Source: Euphorbia lathyris
Taxonomy: Eukaryota > Streptophyta > Magnoliopsida > Malpighiales > Euphorbiaceae
NCBI RefSeq assembly: GCF_963576675.1
Contig: NC_088910.1
Span: 85,184,104-85,248,103 of the forward strand
Reading direction: 5' to 3'
DNA: 64,000 bases
Below are positions 11,743 through 25,900 of the stretch, in pieces (positions within the stretch are counted from its first letter, which is position 1; each line of letters starts with the position of its first letter). A program made the translations under genes and the position numbers. Under the pieces are notes generated by a model. That model was not told the DNA's origin. It did no database searches and worked only from the letters and a program-made list of their open reading frames with translations.

Positions 11743-11791
11743 AAAAGTTCAAAGACATCTTTTCAAAAAAAAAAAAAAAGTTCGAAGACAT
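11743..11791. mobile_element. Second micro-insertion with poly-A and target duplication
   Basis: AAAAGTTCAAAGACAT (11743-11758) is repeated with one mismatch at 11776-11791, flanking CTTTTC plus about 15 A. The layout matches the insertion 100 bp upstream, and both inserts have a TTTC just before the A run. Confidence 0.7.
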
Positions 11792-12590
11792 ATTATAATC
11801 TATTTATTTGAATTAAAACAGATTTGAGAAAACAAACCGAAAATTAAACTGTTAATTATTCTTATTGTTTTCCTTCAGCCAATAGGAATTTAATCCCATC
11901 CTAATTTCCTCCAAATCACACTTTGAGTGTATAAAACGACCCCTTTGTACCTTATGAAAATTCAAACTCTCCCTCCATACCACCACAACTCACCGTCGAC
12001 CACTACCCTACTGCCTTCGTCCGCCTTGCGCCTCCGGTCAAGGCTACGTCGCTGCCCTACAGCCGCCATCCACGGTGGTGTTGCCGCTCCCTCATCTTTC
12101 ATCTTCTCAAGCAAATTTTCAAGTTTTTGATGTCTACAGAAAGCTTCTAACTTGAGGATTTTTGAAGAACAAGTTGATTTTTAGACTTCAATTGGTCAAA
12201 CTTCAACCTCAATTCATTCAAACACAAGTAAGAATGCTTCTAATGCTCAAATTTCATCTTTCAAACCTTCTTGAACTTGTAAAATTAGTTCTAGGGTTTT
12301 CAAATTTCTTGTTGATTTGATAAAATTGGTTGAGGGCAATCATATGACAGGTTTAGATGCTATTCGGTATCAATTTGTGTATGGGTAAAGTTAATTTAAG
12401 CATCAATTTGAAGGAATTGATGTACATTGAAGTATGCACGCCAAGTGTTTGATAAATTGTTTAAAAAAAAATAAGAACTTATGTAATTCTATTCCAATTG
12501 ATTTAATTTAGTTGTTGGGTATATCTAATAATTGTTTAAGGACAATGATCACGAAAAACTACCGAAAATCCAAAACGCAAGTTCAAGGAT
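11792..12590 (+). other. Intergenic stretch with a TATA-like site and C-rich leader
   Basis: TATAAAACG at about 11930 is followed by a C-rich pyrimidine leader (about 11960-12110), which looks like a plant 5' UTR. A 67-codon frame (11927-12130) overlaps it but has no recognisable homology. It could be an upstream promoter of the helicase gene or a remnant of another transcript. No protein gene can be supported here. Confidence 0.35.
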
Positions 12591-12811
12591 ATTCTATTTG
12601 TATCTCGGTACATTAATTCTCCTCCCCCAAATTCTTTTTTTCACCTCTGCTTCCATCACCTCCATTAACCAATTCCGTCGGGCGATTCAGTTGTCCCTGC
12701 AGGTGACACCTCCTGCTAACACCCGTGTCTGGCAGTATACCTTCTTATTAGCACCGTGATTTCTTCCAATTCATTTTCTTGTTTGTTTCTTCCTTTATTT
12801 CAACTTTCAAG

Positions 12812-13714
12812 GTATACAAAACTCTATCCATTTCCATAAGTTCATACTTTCCAATTTCCAAATTGCAACGCGTTTGGGTTAATTTGGAATTTTGTAACTG
12901 AGTTAGCTTAATTTTGGTTTTAACTAAAATTTATATCGACCTTCAGTTTGTAAAGAAGGGGAAACTTTTTATAACTAGTTTGTGTAACAGATGTGAATTT
13001 TGTGGTTTAATGGCTTCTTTGAAAAAAAGAAAGAGTGGTTAGAGATAGTTACATTTTTCTTTAGATACCAGTAATTGTTTTGGTAATGTTCTCACTTCTA
13101 ATGATGGTTCTGAACTTCTGATATTTAAGTGGGACTATTTGATGACTAATTAGTTAATTGCTTATTTAGCTTGCTTTCAAAGCTGATGATTATGATTGAT
13201 AGTGTCAAATGAGTATATAGCATTATTGAAATTCTAAATTGGTATATAACTTCATAGATTTAATTGCTTAACTGATTGATGATGTTGATAAAACTTAGTG
13301 TTCAGTTTGATAAATCTTAGTATTCATAGTCTCTTTAAGAAAATCAGATTTTTGTCGAGAGAAGCAACTTTTTTTTTTTTATACAGAGAGATTCAGTGAA
13401 GGGCCGTTAAAAAGTGTCCTGATTCATTTAGTACCACCAATTAAACAAAATAAATACCCTATCTAACCAGCTTCTTTTTATTGTGTTGCTTCATGTTAAT
13501 TAGAATTTAAAAAGAAGGAAAAAATAGCTTACTATTTTAACCTACTTTTATTTAACCTCCTTTTGTTGAACCTTCAACCAACCGACCCAAAAGCTTTCTA
13601 TTGTAATTTGTGGCCCTCTTCTTCAACTCGTTGAAACTAATTTAGTGTTTTAATTGGGTCCAGTGACTTTCAATTTCGATTATTACTTGCTGAGTTTGAT
13701 CCTTGTTGCTGCAG
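12812..13714 (+). other. Probable 5'-UTR intron of the RH35-like gene
   Basis: A donor-like CAAG/GTATAC lies at 12811/12812, and a strong acceptor TTGCTGCAG ends at 13714, two bases before the helicase ATG. The upstream stretch of about 12600-12811 is pyrimidine-rich, as expected of a plant leader. The acceptor is clear; the donor and the upstream exon are inferred. No other feature is seen in the intron. Confidence 0.5.
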
Positions 13715-13716
13715 AA

Positions 13717-16102
<2,386 letters not shown>

Positions 16103-17209
16103 TTATCTTTACACTGCCCTCATTTGATCTGGTGTGCAAATTTTTACACCTTAGTTTGTTAGTCTTGTTAATGGCACTTACGCGTATATAGTTGAGATGT
16201 ATTTATCAATTTTTATTATCAGCTTTGAACTAGTTGAAAGTAATCCAGGATCAGTGTTCTTGTAGGATTAGCAAAGCAAACATTTATTTGCCATTCTTCC
16301 TCTAGAAAACATCTAGTTTTGATAAATGTGCATTGCCTTTGTTATTGTATTCATTTTAAGTCTGAAGTCTTGAGGGGTTTTAGTTTAGAATTCATATCGA
16401 TTCTGCTGGATCCCCATGATTACGCACACTGAAATGCTTGGAAGGATTATTTGTATTAGGGATATTTTATTTTCGTTTTTCTGATCTTTGCTTTAATCTG
16501 TCTGTCAGTGTCAAATGAATCTAATGCTGGTTAATTGTGGGCAGGCCAGGCCATAGGGAACAAGGAGTCAAAAACCAAAACTGTCAATTGGCTAAATTGG
16601 GAATTGTGATATATGATAATGAAGGCATGAGGCATCTCTCACTTGTCAGGTCATGGATACTGGAAAGGACAATCTTCCATGAGCAGCACATGGGACTGTT
16701 GATGGCATTGCAAATTGCAATACGAAAGATATGTCATCTGAAAAACTAGTCATCTTTTCATACGAAATACTCACTCGAGGACATGTTAACTAACAATTTT
16801 TGATCTGCTGCTAAACTTTTCAATTTTTGTGTTGCTGCATCCTCATGGTTATATTCGAGTTGTTTGTACAATTGTTCGTAGCTCTCTCAAGTCAGGATTT
16901 AAACTTGACCTTCTTCTGTCTGAATCAATGACTTGATTCTTATTATATGTGCAACACTGTCTCTGCCTGCCTAAATATGTTACTCACAATCCCTGAGGAA
17001 CCATTAGGAGGATATAGGTACTGTTTGGCAATTTGACTAGCCGATTGTATAACTTGTTTGGTAAAATTTAGCTGTTTGTATAAAATGACAAATAAGTAAA
17101 TTGCTATTTTATGGCTCTTTCCTTTCCAAGTAGGGTAGGCTGACGCATTAGGTTTTCGAAAATAGGTCCTAACTAATGAAATGGAAGCCAATTATGTAAA
17201 ACTTTCTAC
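16103..17209 (+). other. RH35 3' UTR and unassigned flanking sequence
   Basis: T-rich sequence after the stop at 16102 is consistent with a 3' UTR of a few hundred bases, but no definite poly-A signal can be fixed. A 70-codon frame at 16537-16749 and an 82-codon minus frame at 16943-17191 show no recognisable domain and look like chance. Confidence 0.4.
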
Positions 17210-17800
17210 ATGGCTGTTGACCTTCACAGATCGTCATGGTTCGCTAACACCCACCCGATTTTCTTCCAGCCTTCACGGATGCCTTATGTTGAATGCGCCT
17301 AAAAGCGCCAGCTAGTCAGGGGTGTAAGACCAATCATCCTTATCCTATAGTTCCAACATCAACGCCTTAAGCAAGCTTTGCTTTCTGATATTGACGTGCT
17401 GCTTACAAAGACTGGGAAAGTACTTAAGGGAAAAAACTTATTTATTAAGTATAATATGTGGGCCCTTGAGCGCCCACTTTGATGGTGATTGCATTCACCT
17501 ATTCTATCCCCAGTCCCTTGCAATTACGGGTAAACGCTGCTATTTGTTCCGTTAGAACGAGCTTAGAAGCAGCCATTTCTCCCGAAATGAAAGACAAGAC
17601 CAAGCTATAGGAGACCCCATAACTTAACTATTCTTAGTAGAGGTAAAGAACCTTACCCATTCCATTGTTTTCTTACTAGAGGTAAAGAGCTAGGGTTGGT
17701 TGGGTAGTGTTCCGCGCCTGCCTTCTCGATTGCATGTCTTGTGCGAAACTATACTTTCTTAGACTAAGCGTAAGGAGGGGTTAAAGAGTGGTAATTAGGG
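17210..17800. other. Possible organelle-derived insert (NUMT candidate)
   Basis: Composition and texture change here: more GC, and short blocks such as GCGCCAGCTAGTCAGGGG, GAGCGCCCACTTTGATGG and AAGCGTAAGGAGGGGTTAAA that read like plant mitochondrial intergenic DNA. There is a partial internal repeat of ACTAGAGGTAAAGA-like sequence near 17637 and 17673. No gene, tRNA or TIR was found. The call rests on sequence texture only. Confidence 0.3.
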
Positions 17801-18130
17801 GCAAAAATGTTCATAAAAAGAGATGGAATAATAAGCTAATTGAAAAATCTCATAAAACCAGTTTTTTCAAAATTAGCCTTTTGGATCCAATAAACTTTTT
17901 CAAACATCTCTTCACCAAACACTACTACTATTAGAGTTTTGACTAGTCAAAACCTCTAAAATGCCACAAACCTCTAATTTACCTCAAAAACTCTTTACCA
18001 AACATGGTCATAGTTGCTTTCACACTGTAAATTTCCATTTGGGATCAAATTCTGCGTTACAAACCTCCTCCTTCCATCTTGTGAATCAATCAATATTCCC
18101 AATATAACTAACTGCATTTAATGTTGTTAC

Positions 18131-18714
18131 TAGACTTGGCAATTTTCGTGTTCGTGTCGTGTAAGGTTTTGGGTTCGTGTCAAAACCTGAAACACGAACA
18201 CGACACGAAAACTTTTCGTGTCACAAAATCAAAACACGAACACGACCTGCTCTTGACACGGTAAACACGACACGACACGAATTTTTTACACAACCAATTA
18301 AATTGACACGATCTGACCTGCTAACACGACCTAACATGCTCAACACAACCTGTCTAACACGACCCGACCTGTCATTCCAAATATTTTGAATTTTATTTCA
18401 AATTCATAATTTGAAAAATTAAAACCTAATAAGTTAAGATAATTATTACAAACAATCTGAAATATGTTTCAAATTTTTAGAAAAAAGGATTTTCCTATTA
18501 AATACCCTTACATTTCAAAACCTAAAATCATAAGGGTATATTTGTAATTAAATTTCGTGTTTTCGGGTTGACACGAACACGACACGAAAATTAACGTGTC
18601 ATTTCGTGTCGTGTCAACTTTCGTGTCGTGTCATAAAACCATAAACACTAACATTGAAAAAGCGTGTCGTGTTCGTGTCGTGTCATCGGGTCTTGTGTCG
18701 CTTTGCCGGGTCTA
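18131..18714. mobile_element. Non-autonomous hAT element, 584 bp, 8-bp target duplication
   Basis: The perfect 8-bp direct repeat GTTGTTAC (18123-18130 and 18715-18722) flanks the element. Imperfect terminal inverted repeats are TAGACTTGGCAA at the left and, reversed, TAGACCCGGCAA at the right. The subterminal regions hold many copies of CGTGTCGTGT/ACACGACACG on both sides, the usual subterminal binding-site arrangement of hAT elements. No transposase frame is present; the 70-codon frame at 18177-18389 is made of these repeats. Confidence 0.9.
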
Positions 18715-18797
18715 GTTGTTACCATGTTCACAATCTCCTCACAAGAGCGCCCGAGGTTTGCAAACAGTTCTACAGTTTAAAAACTTGTATACAAGAG

Positions 18798-19914
18798 GGG
18801 CCTGTTTGGTTCAGCTGTTAGCTAATAGCTGTTGCGGTTGCTGTTAGCTGTTTGTTATTAGCTGTTTAATTACTAATGTTTGGTAAAATTATATTGAACT
18901 GTTGCTGTTCGGATTTAAAATGTTTAAAATGGACATGTTTTAAATTAATCAACGATGAAATTATAAAAGAAAAAATACGAAAAAATGCTCATAACGTTTA
19001 CAACTAGGAATAATTTTACTCTTAATGTCTAAAATGGTGCAATTTTACCCATAACGCTGGCAGCTAAGAACAATTTTACCCCTAACATTGACAAGTTGGG
19101 TTGATGGTATCTCCAATTATAGCCTCTCTGGTTTGTTTCTTATTATACACCAATTACACATACCAATGGTTCTAAAAAAGAGATTTCATATTTTTTGTGA
19201 TTTAATAATAAAATTGAAAATTAATATTTATTAAATCGATGAAATATTGGAAATTTTTTTGTCTAACTCGTACAAAAGACAATATATTTTTTTATTTTCT
19301 TAAAAAAAAATTCACGTCTAATCATATTTTGTGATCTGTAACTAACGATGATAAAATTGTGCACATGTGAAGTGTAGATGACAATATTCATGACCAAGAA
19401 GACAGTTTGATAGATTATTTCTCAAATTGACCCAATCTGTCAATGTTATGGGTAAAATTGTTTTTAGCTGCCAAAATTAGGGGTATAATTGCACAATTTT
19501 AGACATTAAGAATAAAATTGTTCCTAGCTATAAATGTTGGGAGTATTTTTGCACCTTATTCTATTATAAAATAAAAAATGTGTTACACAAATTAATAAAA
19601 ATAATCTATATAAAAAATAAAAAATTTATTGAACACAACAAAACTTTGTTTTTCCGGTAATAATATATAAATAATTTTAAAGAATAAACATATTTTGTGG
19701 AAATAAGAAGGATAATTCTGTCAATAACAACTAACTACAAACAGCTGTTTATGAAAAGCTCCAAATAGCAGCTTTTCGTGAAACGCTACAAAATGCTGCA
19801 GTTTCCAGAGAAAATGCTAAACGTTGCGGTTATATAAACCTAACCAAACGCTATATTTCCTACGGTTTAGAGTGAAACGCTAAACGCTCCTCCGAAAAGC
19901 TAAAACAAACACCC
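18798..19914. mobile_element. TIR element (MITE) interrupted by another MITE
   Basis: The left end GGGCCTGTTTGGTTCAGCT and the reversed right end GGGTGTTTGTTTTAGCT form terminal inverted repeats. AGCTGTT/AACAGCT blocks near both ends extend the symmetry. A MITE at about 18967-19555 is inserted in it. A flanking duplication could not be fixed (ACAAGA and ACGAGA flank it imperfectly), so the superfamily is uncertain, hAT or PIF/Harbinger. Confidence 0.6.
18967..19555. mobile_element. Nested Mutator-like MITE, copy 1
   Basis: Long, imperfect terminal inverted repeats are built from repeats of CAATTTTACCC(C/A)TAACG. The interior shares stretches such as TTCATGACC(A/G)AGAAGACAG with the copy at 20042-20607. 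It sits inside the MITE at 18798-19914. ATTATAAAA(G/T)AAAAAAT at both flanks is a candidate duplication. Confidence 0.65.
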
Positions 19915-20041
19915 ACGAGATTTTACAGTTTGTAAATTCATATATTTTGTTAAAAATTGTTATCGTCACTATATATTGAAACGAGGCGATTTTAAACAAT
20001 TAAAAAGTCTTAACTTTGTAAATTACTCTAAATTAATTAAA

Positions 20042-20607
20042 GGGTTAAGGTGCAAAAATACCCCTAACGTTTTGGGTCAGGAGCAATTTTACCCCTAACG
20101 TCTAAAATGGTGCAATTCTACTCTTAACGTTGGAACCCAAGAGCAATTTTATCCCTAACGTTGATAAATTTGGGCAATTTCAGACACTATTATAAAACAT
20201 AGATATTTTTGTTTCTTATTCTGCACCAATTGCATAAAAATTCGTTCTAAAACAATGATTCATGTTTTTTTTTATAATTTAATAATAGAATTGAAGATTA
20301 ATATTTATAAATTCAGTGAATTTTTTGAACTTTTTTTCTAATTCGTACAAAAAGACAGTATATTTTTTATTTTTTTCACATCCCAACATATGTTTGTGAT
20401 TTGTTACCGATAAAATGATGTACGTGTGAAGTGTAGATGACAAGATTCATGACCGAGAAGACAGTTTGATGAATTATTTCTGAAATTGACCAAATTTATC
20501 AACGCTAGGGGTAAAATTGCTCTTGGCTTCTAATGTTAGGGGTAAAATTGCACCATTTTAAACGTTAAGGGTAAAATTGCTCATGATCCAAAACGTTAGG
20601 GTAACCC
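20042..20607. mobile_element. Mutator-like MITE, copy 2, 9-bp target duplication
   Basis: The element starts GGGTTA and ends TAACCC and is flanked by a perfect 9-bp direct repeat TTAATTAAA (20033-20041 and 20608-20616), the length expected for Mutator-like insertion. Each terminal region has several AGCAATTTTACCCCTAACG units facing inward. It has no coding capacity. Confidence 0.85.
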
Positions 20608-21080
20608 TTAATTAAATCTGTTTTTTTTATTTTTTTTAGGAGGATTAGTAATTAAACATGTTATTTGTAAGACTACTTATAATTTAGTTTAAAATAATTT
20701 ATGAATCTTGAGCAGAAACCTGTTAACAAAAATTATAATTAATTGTCAATCTCAAATTTTTTTTTTATAATTAATGGTTAATCAATACTTTTTTTTTTTT
20801 TTTGAAGAAATTAAATTAATACTTAAAATTGATCCTACAATACAAAGTTAAAAGGGAAAATTATAAAACTGGATCAAATGGGAGGCCCATTTACATATTT
20901 AACCAATTTACTCAACCTATTACATATCTAGACTGATTTTGTGTGACTTTCCCATAATACCTCTAACCTTCCCACCACATCGTGAACGGCCGCTCCCCCT
21001 ATCTGCTTAGTTACACAAAAGGTTGGCTCCTGCATTAATGGTTTCAAGACTTTTGATCTTCCTTTCTTCCTTTAAATTGC

Positions 21081-21320
21081 ATGAAATCTGCACCATTTCG
21101 CCAAATCACAATGAATTTCTCTTTTTCCTTTCTTCATCTCTTGATTCTGCAACTTCCTAACACTAGAAAACGAAGCAATGGTTCATCATCTTCATGTTCG
21201 TTACTTGGTTTCTTTCTTCTTGTTACCATGTTAGAAATGGTTATTCTACGTTATTTCCTTTGTTTTTTCCATGTTATCATATTGTTATTGTCGCTTTTAA
21301 GGGTGAAAGGGGCGAAAAAT
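21081..21320 (+). other. Conserved ATG-started segment ending in a splice donor (element A)
   Basis: The segment begins near ATG codons at 21081 and 21111, encodes a Leu/Phe-rich hydrophobic stretch (FSFLHLLILQL and following residues), and ends at AAAAAT/GTAAGTAT, a near-consensus plant 5' splice site at 21321. The homologous element B has the same layout on the minus strand near 46618-46840, with the donor kept. The reading frames have drifted by small indels, so protein-level constraint is not shown. It could be a captured host exon or non-coding element sequence. Confidence 0.4.
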
Positions 21321-21361
21321 GTAAGTATATGTTGTTTTTTCTGCGTTTTTTCATGAATACA

Positions 21362-22917
21362 TGTTGAGCGATTTCCGCAAGTGCACGGTTTCGCTTGTAG
21401 TAATAAAAATATATCAATCCCACAGGGAACGTTTTTTAACGAAAACTTATTTAATTCAGTTTGATTCACGTTTTAGGTTTATAATATGGAAAATCGTTTA
21501 ATTGGATTTGGTTTTGAGATTGAATTAATAAGAATCAGATTAGAATATATGTAGAATGTTAGAAATCAATTCTGTTTTGAGTATGAATTACAAAATAGAA
21601 ACGTTTAGTGTTTAAAATAAGAGATTAATTGTATTCGTTTGCATTAAGCAAAGAAAACAACTTTAAACTTTGTATAAATTATAAAAGTGTAATAACGTAA
21701 ACTCCTTCAATTAAAAGGCTTTGAACTGCAGACAATCCTCCTACGGTCGGGTTAGATTGCTACCTTAACCAAATTCATTCTTACTTCCGATAAACCGACC
21801 TAACGATCATATCGATTGTAAGAATGAATTTGCCCAAGTGTTTAATAAAGTTTCCTTGTAATGATTTTGAATTTAACTACGTTTTAATGAAAACACCAGA
21901 ACTCACTTCCGATCATTTACAGAAGTGCTACATAAGAATATATTGAATTGCATGAACTTTATTAGATGAAGTATGAATTTGATACAAGTTTACAGAGAAT
22001 AAAAAGCATGGAAGCATTCGAACGACATTAGAGTTCCGGATCGTCAATCCTTTCCTCAAACCTCGTCAGAGAGTTTGTCAGGCTCCAGGGTCGAATCCGC
22101 TACTTATTCTTCTCGATGAATCTTCGGAATAGAGATGGTTCGTCAACTACCAGAATGTAAACTAATATAAACAGATCTTAATCTAAATCTAAATGCTACT
22201 GTGTTTGTAAGTAATCTAAGAACAATTTGTGTACATCAGATTGCTTTTACAAAATTGAAATCTAAACTCTGACTCTTTTCTGAGTCAGAGTTTCTACATA
22301 ACTTCTGCACTCTAATCTTACAAATCTAACTCTCATATCTTCAACTCTGAATCAACTCTTTATTTATAGATGTTGAAGAGTCGTGATTGAAGTGTCGTGT
22401 CCGTTGTGAAGAGACGTTTCTATCCACCCGAACGAACGCGTTTCTTGGAATTTAAACATGTGAATGTAGTGCTGCCAGAATTTCTGATCTTACCGAGAAT
22501 GGAAATTCTCGGCGGAGAATAGGGAACTGTTGATTTATCTTCGAAATAAAAGAGAGAGGCGCCAGAATTCAGTGTGTCGCGATCGAGAATCGGTATTCTC
22601 GGTCGCGACCCATAATCTCTACCTAGAATTTGGATTCTCTACCGAGAATTTGGAATATTCTTCTCGGTTCTGACTCCGTTCCCGTCTTCCTCGTATTGGT
22701 GTGCTGAATTCTTCATCTTTTGGCTCCTAACTTAGGGTTTTTCCTTCATTTTTGACCTCTTTTCGTTCCTATTTGGATTTTACCAAATATTTAGGTACCT
22801 TGCATGAAAGAAACATATTCGGACGTAAAAGTACTCTAAATAGATATAAACAGCACGATTTCATAGCAAAACTGATGTAAATATTAATGATATTTTAGGT
22901 ATATTTTGGGCTTAACA
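21362..22917 (-). mobile_element. Left (3') LTR of the Athila-like element
   Basis: This is nearly identical to the LTR at 28498-30053. It contains palindromes of the form CCGAGAAT-N-ATTCTCGG near 22492-22512 and 22583-22603. The internal junction at 22918 follows a minus-strand stretch GGGACTAGCAAAAGATTAAATG ahead of GTGGAGATT, resembling the conserved pre-LTR region of Athila-type elements. Confidence 0.9.
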
Positions 22918-25900
22918 AATCTCCACATTTAATCTTTTGCTAGTCCCGAGCAAAATTTCACTGAATTTATTTTTTAACTAATCTCTTTATGAAAATAAAA
23001 CATATATCTTTGTATTCCTTTTTAAATTAGTTAAGCCGAAAAGACTAACTTCGCATGGCAAATTTATACGTAAAATATCAAACTAACTAATATAAAGGTG
23101 ATATATCATTCGTCTTGTATTTTTAATTTTATATTGAAGTATTCGGGACGATGTAAGTACGCATGTTATTGAGTCTTTCGTCTCAAGGCATTTCAAAGCA
23201 CAAAATTTCCTTTCCCAAACCTATTATATGAATTATATGTACATGAATAAGTTTTAGGGTTAATTTATTTGCTTAGTTACGTCCGAGATAAGGGTGGTCT
23301 TGATCGTAACTTTATATGCATTTTATTGCTTTTGTGTTCGCTTAAAAGGTACCGACCATGCCATGAGTGGACGCAATCGTTACGTTAAACTTAAAACACG
23401 CTTAATTTTTGTTTAAACGTTCCTTCCATACCTCGATTGTGATAAGGGTGGTCGCAATCGTGGCCAAAAGTAAACGGTACTTAATTTTCTTCCCTTTCAT
23501 ACCTCGATTGTGATAAGGTTGGTCTCAATCGTGGCCAAAAGTTAAGAATTCGACTACTTGATTTAATTAACATGAATTTATAAAATTAAAATTGTAAATT
23601 GGGAAAAAAGAAAAGTAGCACATTCATCCTTATATTGACTTAAAATTCAACATGTACTATGGCTAAAGTTTCCTTAAAAACTTCAATTGGTGTTAATGTA
23701 AGACGAAATCAAACCGAGCTAAAAATTGTTAGTTCAATTTAATGCCTATAAATCTAATTGAAAATTTGAAATAAGATGTATTGTATCATGAATTTCATGA
23801 TATAAAATAGAGATTAAGAATAAAGAATTTTTTACTTAAATACATTCACTCGAGACGATTTTACTTAAAATCGTATCGGAGATTTATGAAAAATATGAAA
23901 AATATTGCCTGTATAGAAATATTATTTCTAACGATAAAGATAACCCAAAAATAATCATAAGTTAAATATATTTTAAACATATGAAAATATATGGTTTATA
24001 AAAAATAATGTTAAATAAATTGTGTTGCAATATATGTTGCATTTGCATAAAATAAGTGTTGCATTTATAAATGTTGCTTAAAAATTGATATTATTCGTTG
24101 CATTTATTCGTACTAAAAGTAAAATTATATATGCAATATCTCCTCCCACGCTTAATTTGGACCATGTCCTCATTGGTGCAAAAATTGATAAAACACGAAA
24201 AAGTGTACGAAAGAAAGCATACGAAAAGAAAATATATAAATATGAAATGGATTTTATCCAACATAAACAGAAATTGAAATTGTACCAAACGTAATAAAAA
24301 ATAACATAAGAGATAAATGAGTTGAGAAAATATAAGATAAAACCTATTCTTGTGAAGGTAAACCCGGTGGAGATGACGACGGAAGAATGATAAAGTTCGG
24401 TGTCGGGTAGACGTGTGCTCCCTCCTTAAAGTATGGATATTTGCATCCACCGCGTTAATTCTAGAACTCATTTCTTGATTGCTTTCAACAATATCATCTA
24501 ACCGCAAATTCATTTGACGGCCGTGGGCATGCATTTGGCTCAAAATTTGTTGCAAATTAACTTGATCATCAACATTATGCTCTTCACCTACATGCTCTTG
24601 TGTTTGTGTGTGGGCTTCAACAAGCTCCTCCTTTGCACCCTCTTCTTCTTCATCATCATTACGCATATCAGCATCCCTATCAAAATTCGCCTGCTCATTA
24701 CCATCCTATTTAATACCATTACCATGTGAACTTGAAGTACCAACATCGAACATACAAAACTAGCCAACATTGGCTAACCACTAAATGAATGTGTAAAAGT
24801 TGTGGCATAATCCAACATCGGAAAATAATTAGGAGTATGTGATTGAAAACTACTCCATAAAACGTGTAGCATCCAAAACAAGACCCATAATCAAAGTACG
24901 CATAGTAACGTGCTTATTGGTTGAAAATGGAAACATGGACTTAATTGTCAAAAGGTAATCCAATTTAATCTACAACGAAATCCTTGAAGATGTAATCCAA
25001 AATGAACAAATAAATCCTGACTTCGAATCCTTTACCTTTTTAACATGCCCAAAAAGAAAATAGGATACAAATTTATTGAAATAGAAATGAGTAATTATCC
25101 TTAATGAGCTTGCTAGAAGTGTGCTTGGAATTAAATTAATCTAATCCAACTTCATAAAATTAACTTAAATCCCTAAATATAATCCTCTCATTCTTTTTAG
25201 CATGGGAATGAGTAACCTTCTTATGTTTAGGCATGGTGTATAAAATTTTGAACTTTAAGAGAGAAATAAAATAGACAATTGGTGTAAAAGATAGAGAAAA
25301 TAAAGGGTTAGGTTATGGAGTTTGTGTAAGGGATTGAAGTATGTGGGATAGGTAAAAATATGGTAAAAAGTAAAAAGGAAAGGTGATATGTGGTGGAATT
25401 GATTGTGGAAGAAGAAAATGTGTTTTAAATAGAGTTTATGTAATGTTTGTATAAGTGATAGGGTTATATAGATATGAATCTAGGTGTTTAGGAGTTAGTG
25501 TAGGAATAGGAAAAGACCAATTTTTGTGCAAAATTCGGAATAAACTCGCCCTACAGGTCGCGACACGGTGTTTTCAGGGAGGAATTCCCTTCTGAAAACT
25601 TATGTTTTCGCTGAACCTACCGAGAATTTAAATTCTCGGTCGAGAATCTGTGTCTGGCTGCGACTAATTGCGCGTAAAAACTCCGTTTGTGCAATTTTTC
25701 TGGGTAAATATGTCCTATAATTAGATATATGTATACCTGAAACTTAAAAACACAAATTAAAACATTAAATACAAGGAAAACCAAAGGTTCATCCTTATTA
25801 AATTCGGTGTAATGAAACAATTAAAGCCTTTAATAGAGTTAATGTATAATCAATGTTCATTAATTCACATAAGTTTAAATGAACAATCATTGAATGGAAA

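Noticed and set aside
12532..12759. 75-codon frame upstream of RH35
   Set aside because: No recognisable domain; it lies in the probable leader region of RH35.
13654..13716. ATG at 13654 as RH35 start
   Set aside because: It lies upstream of a strong splice acceptor, and the 21 extra residues do not fit the family N-terminus.
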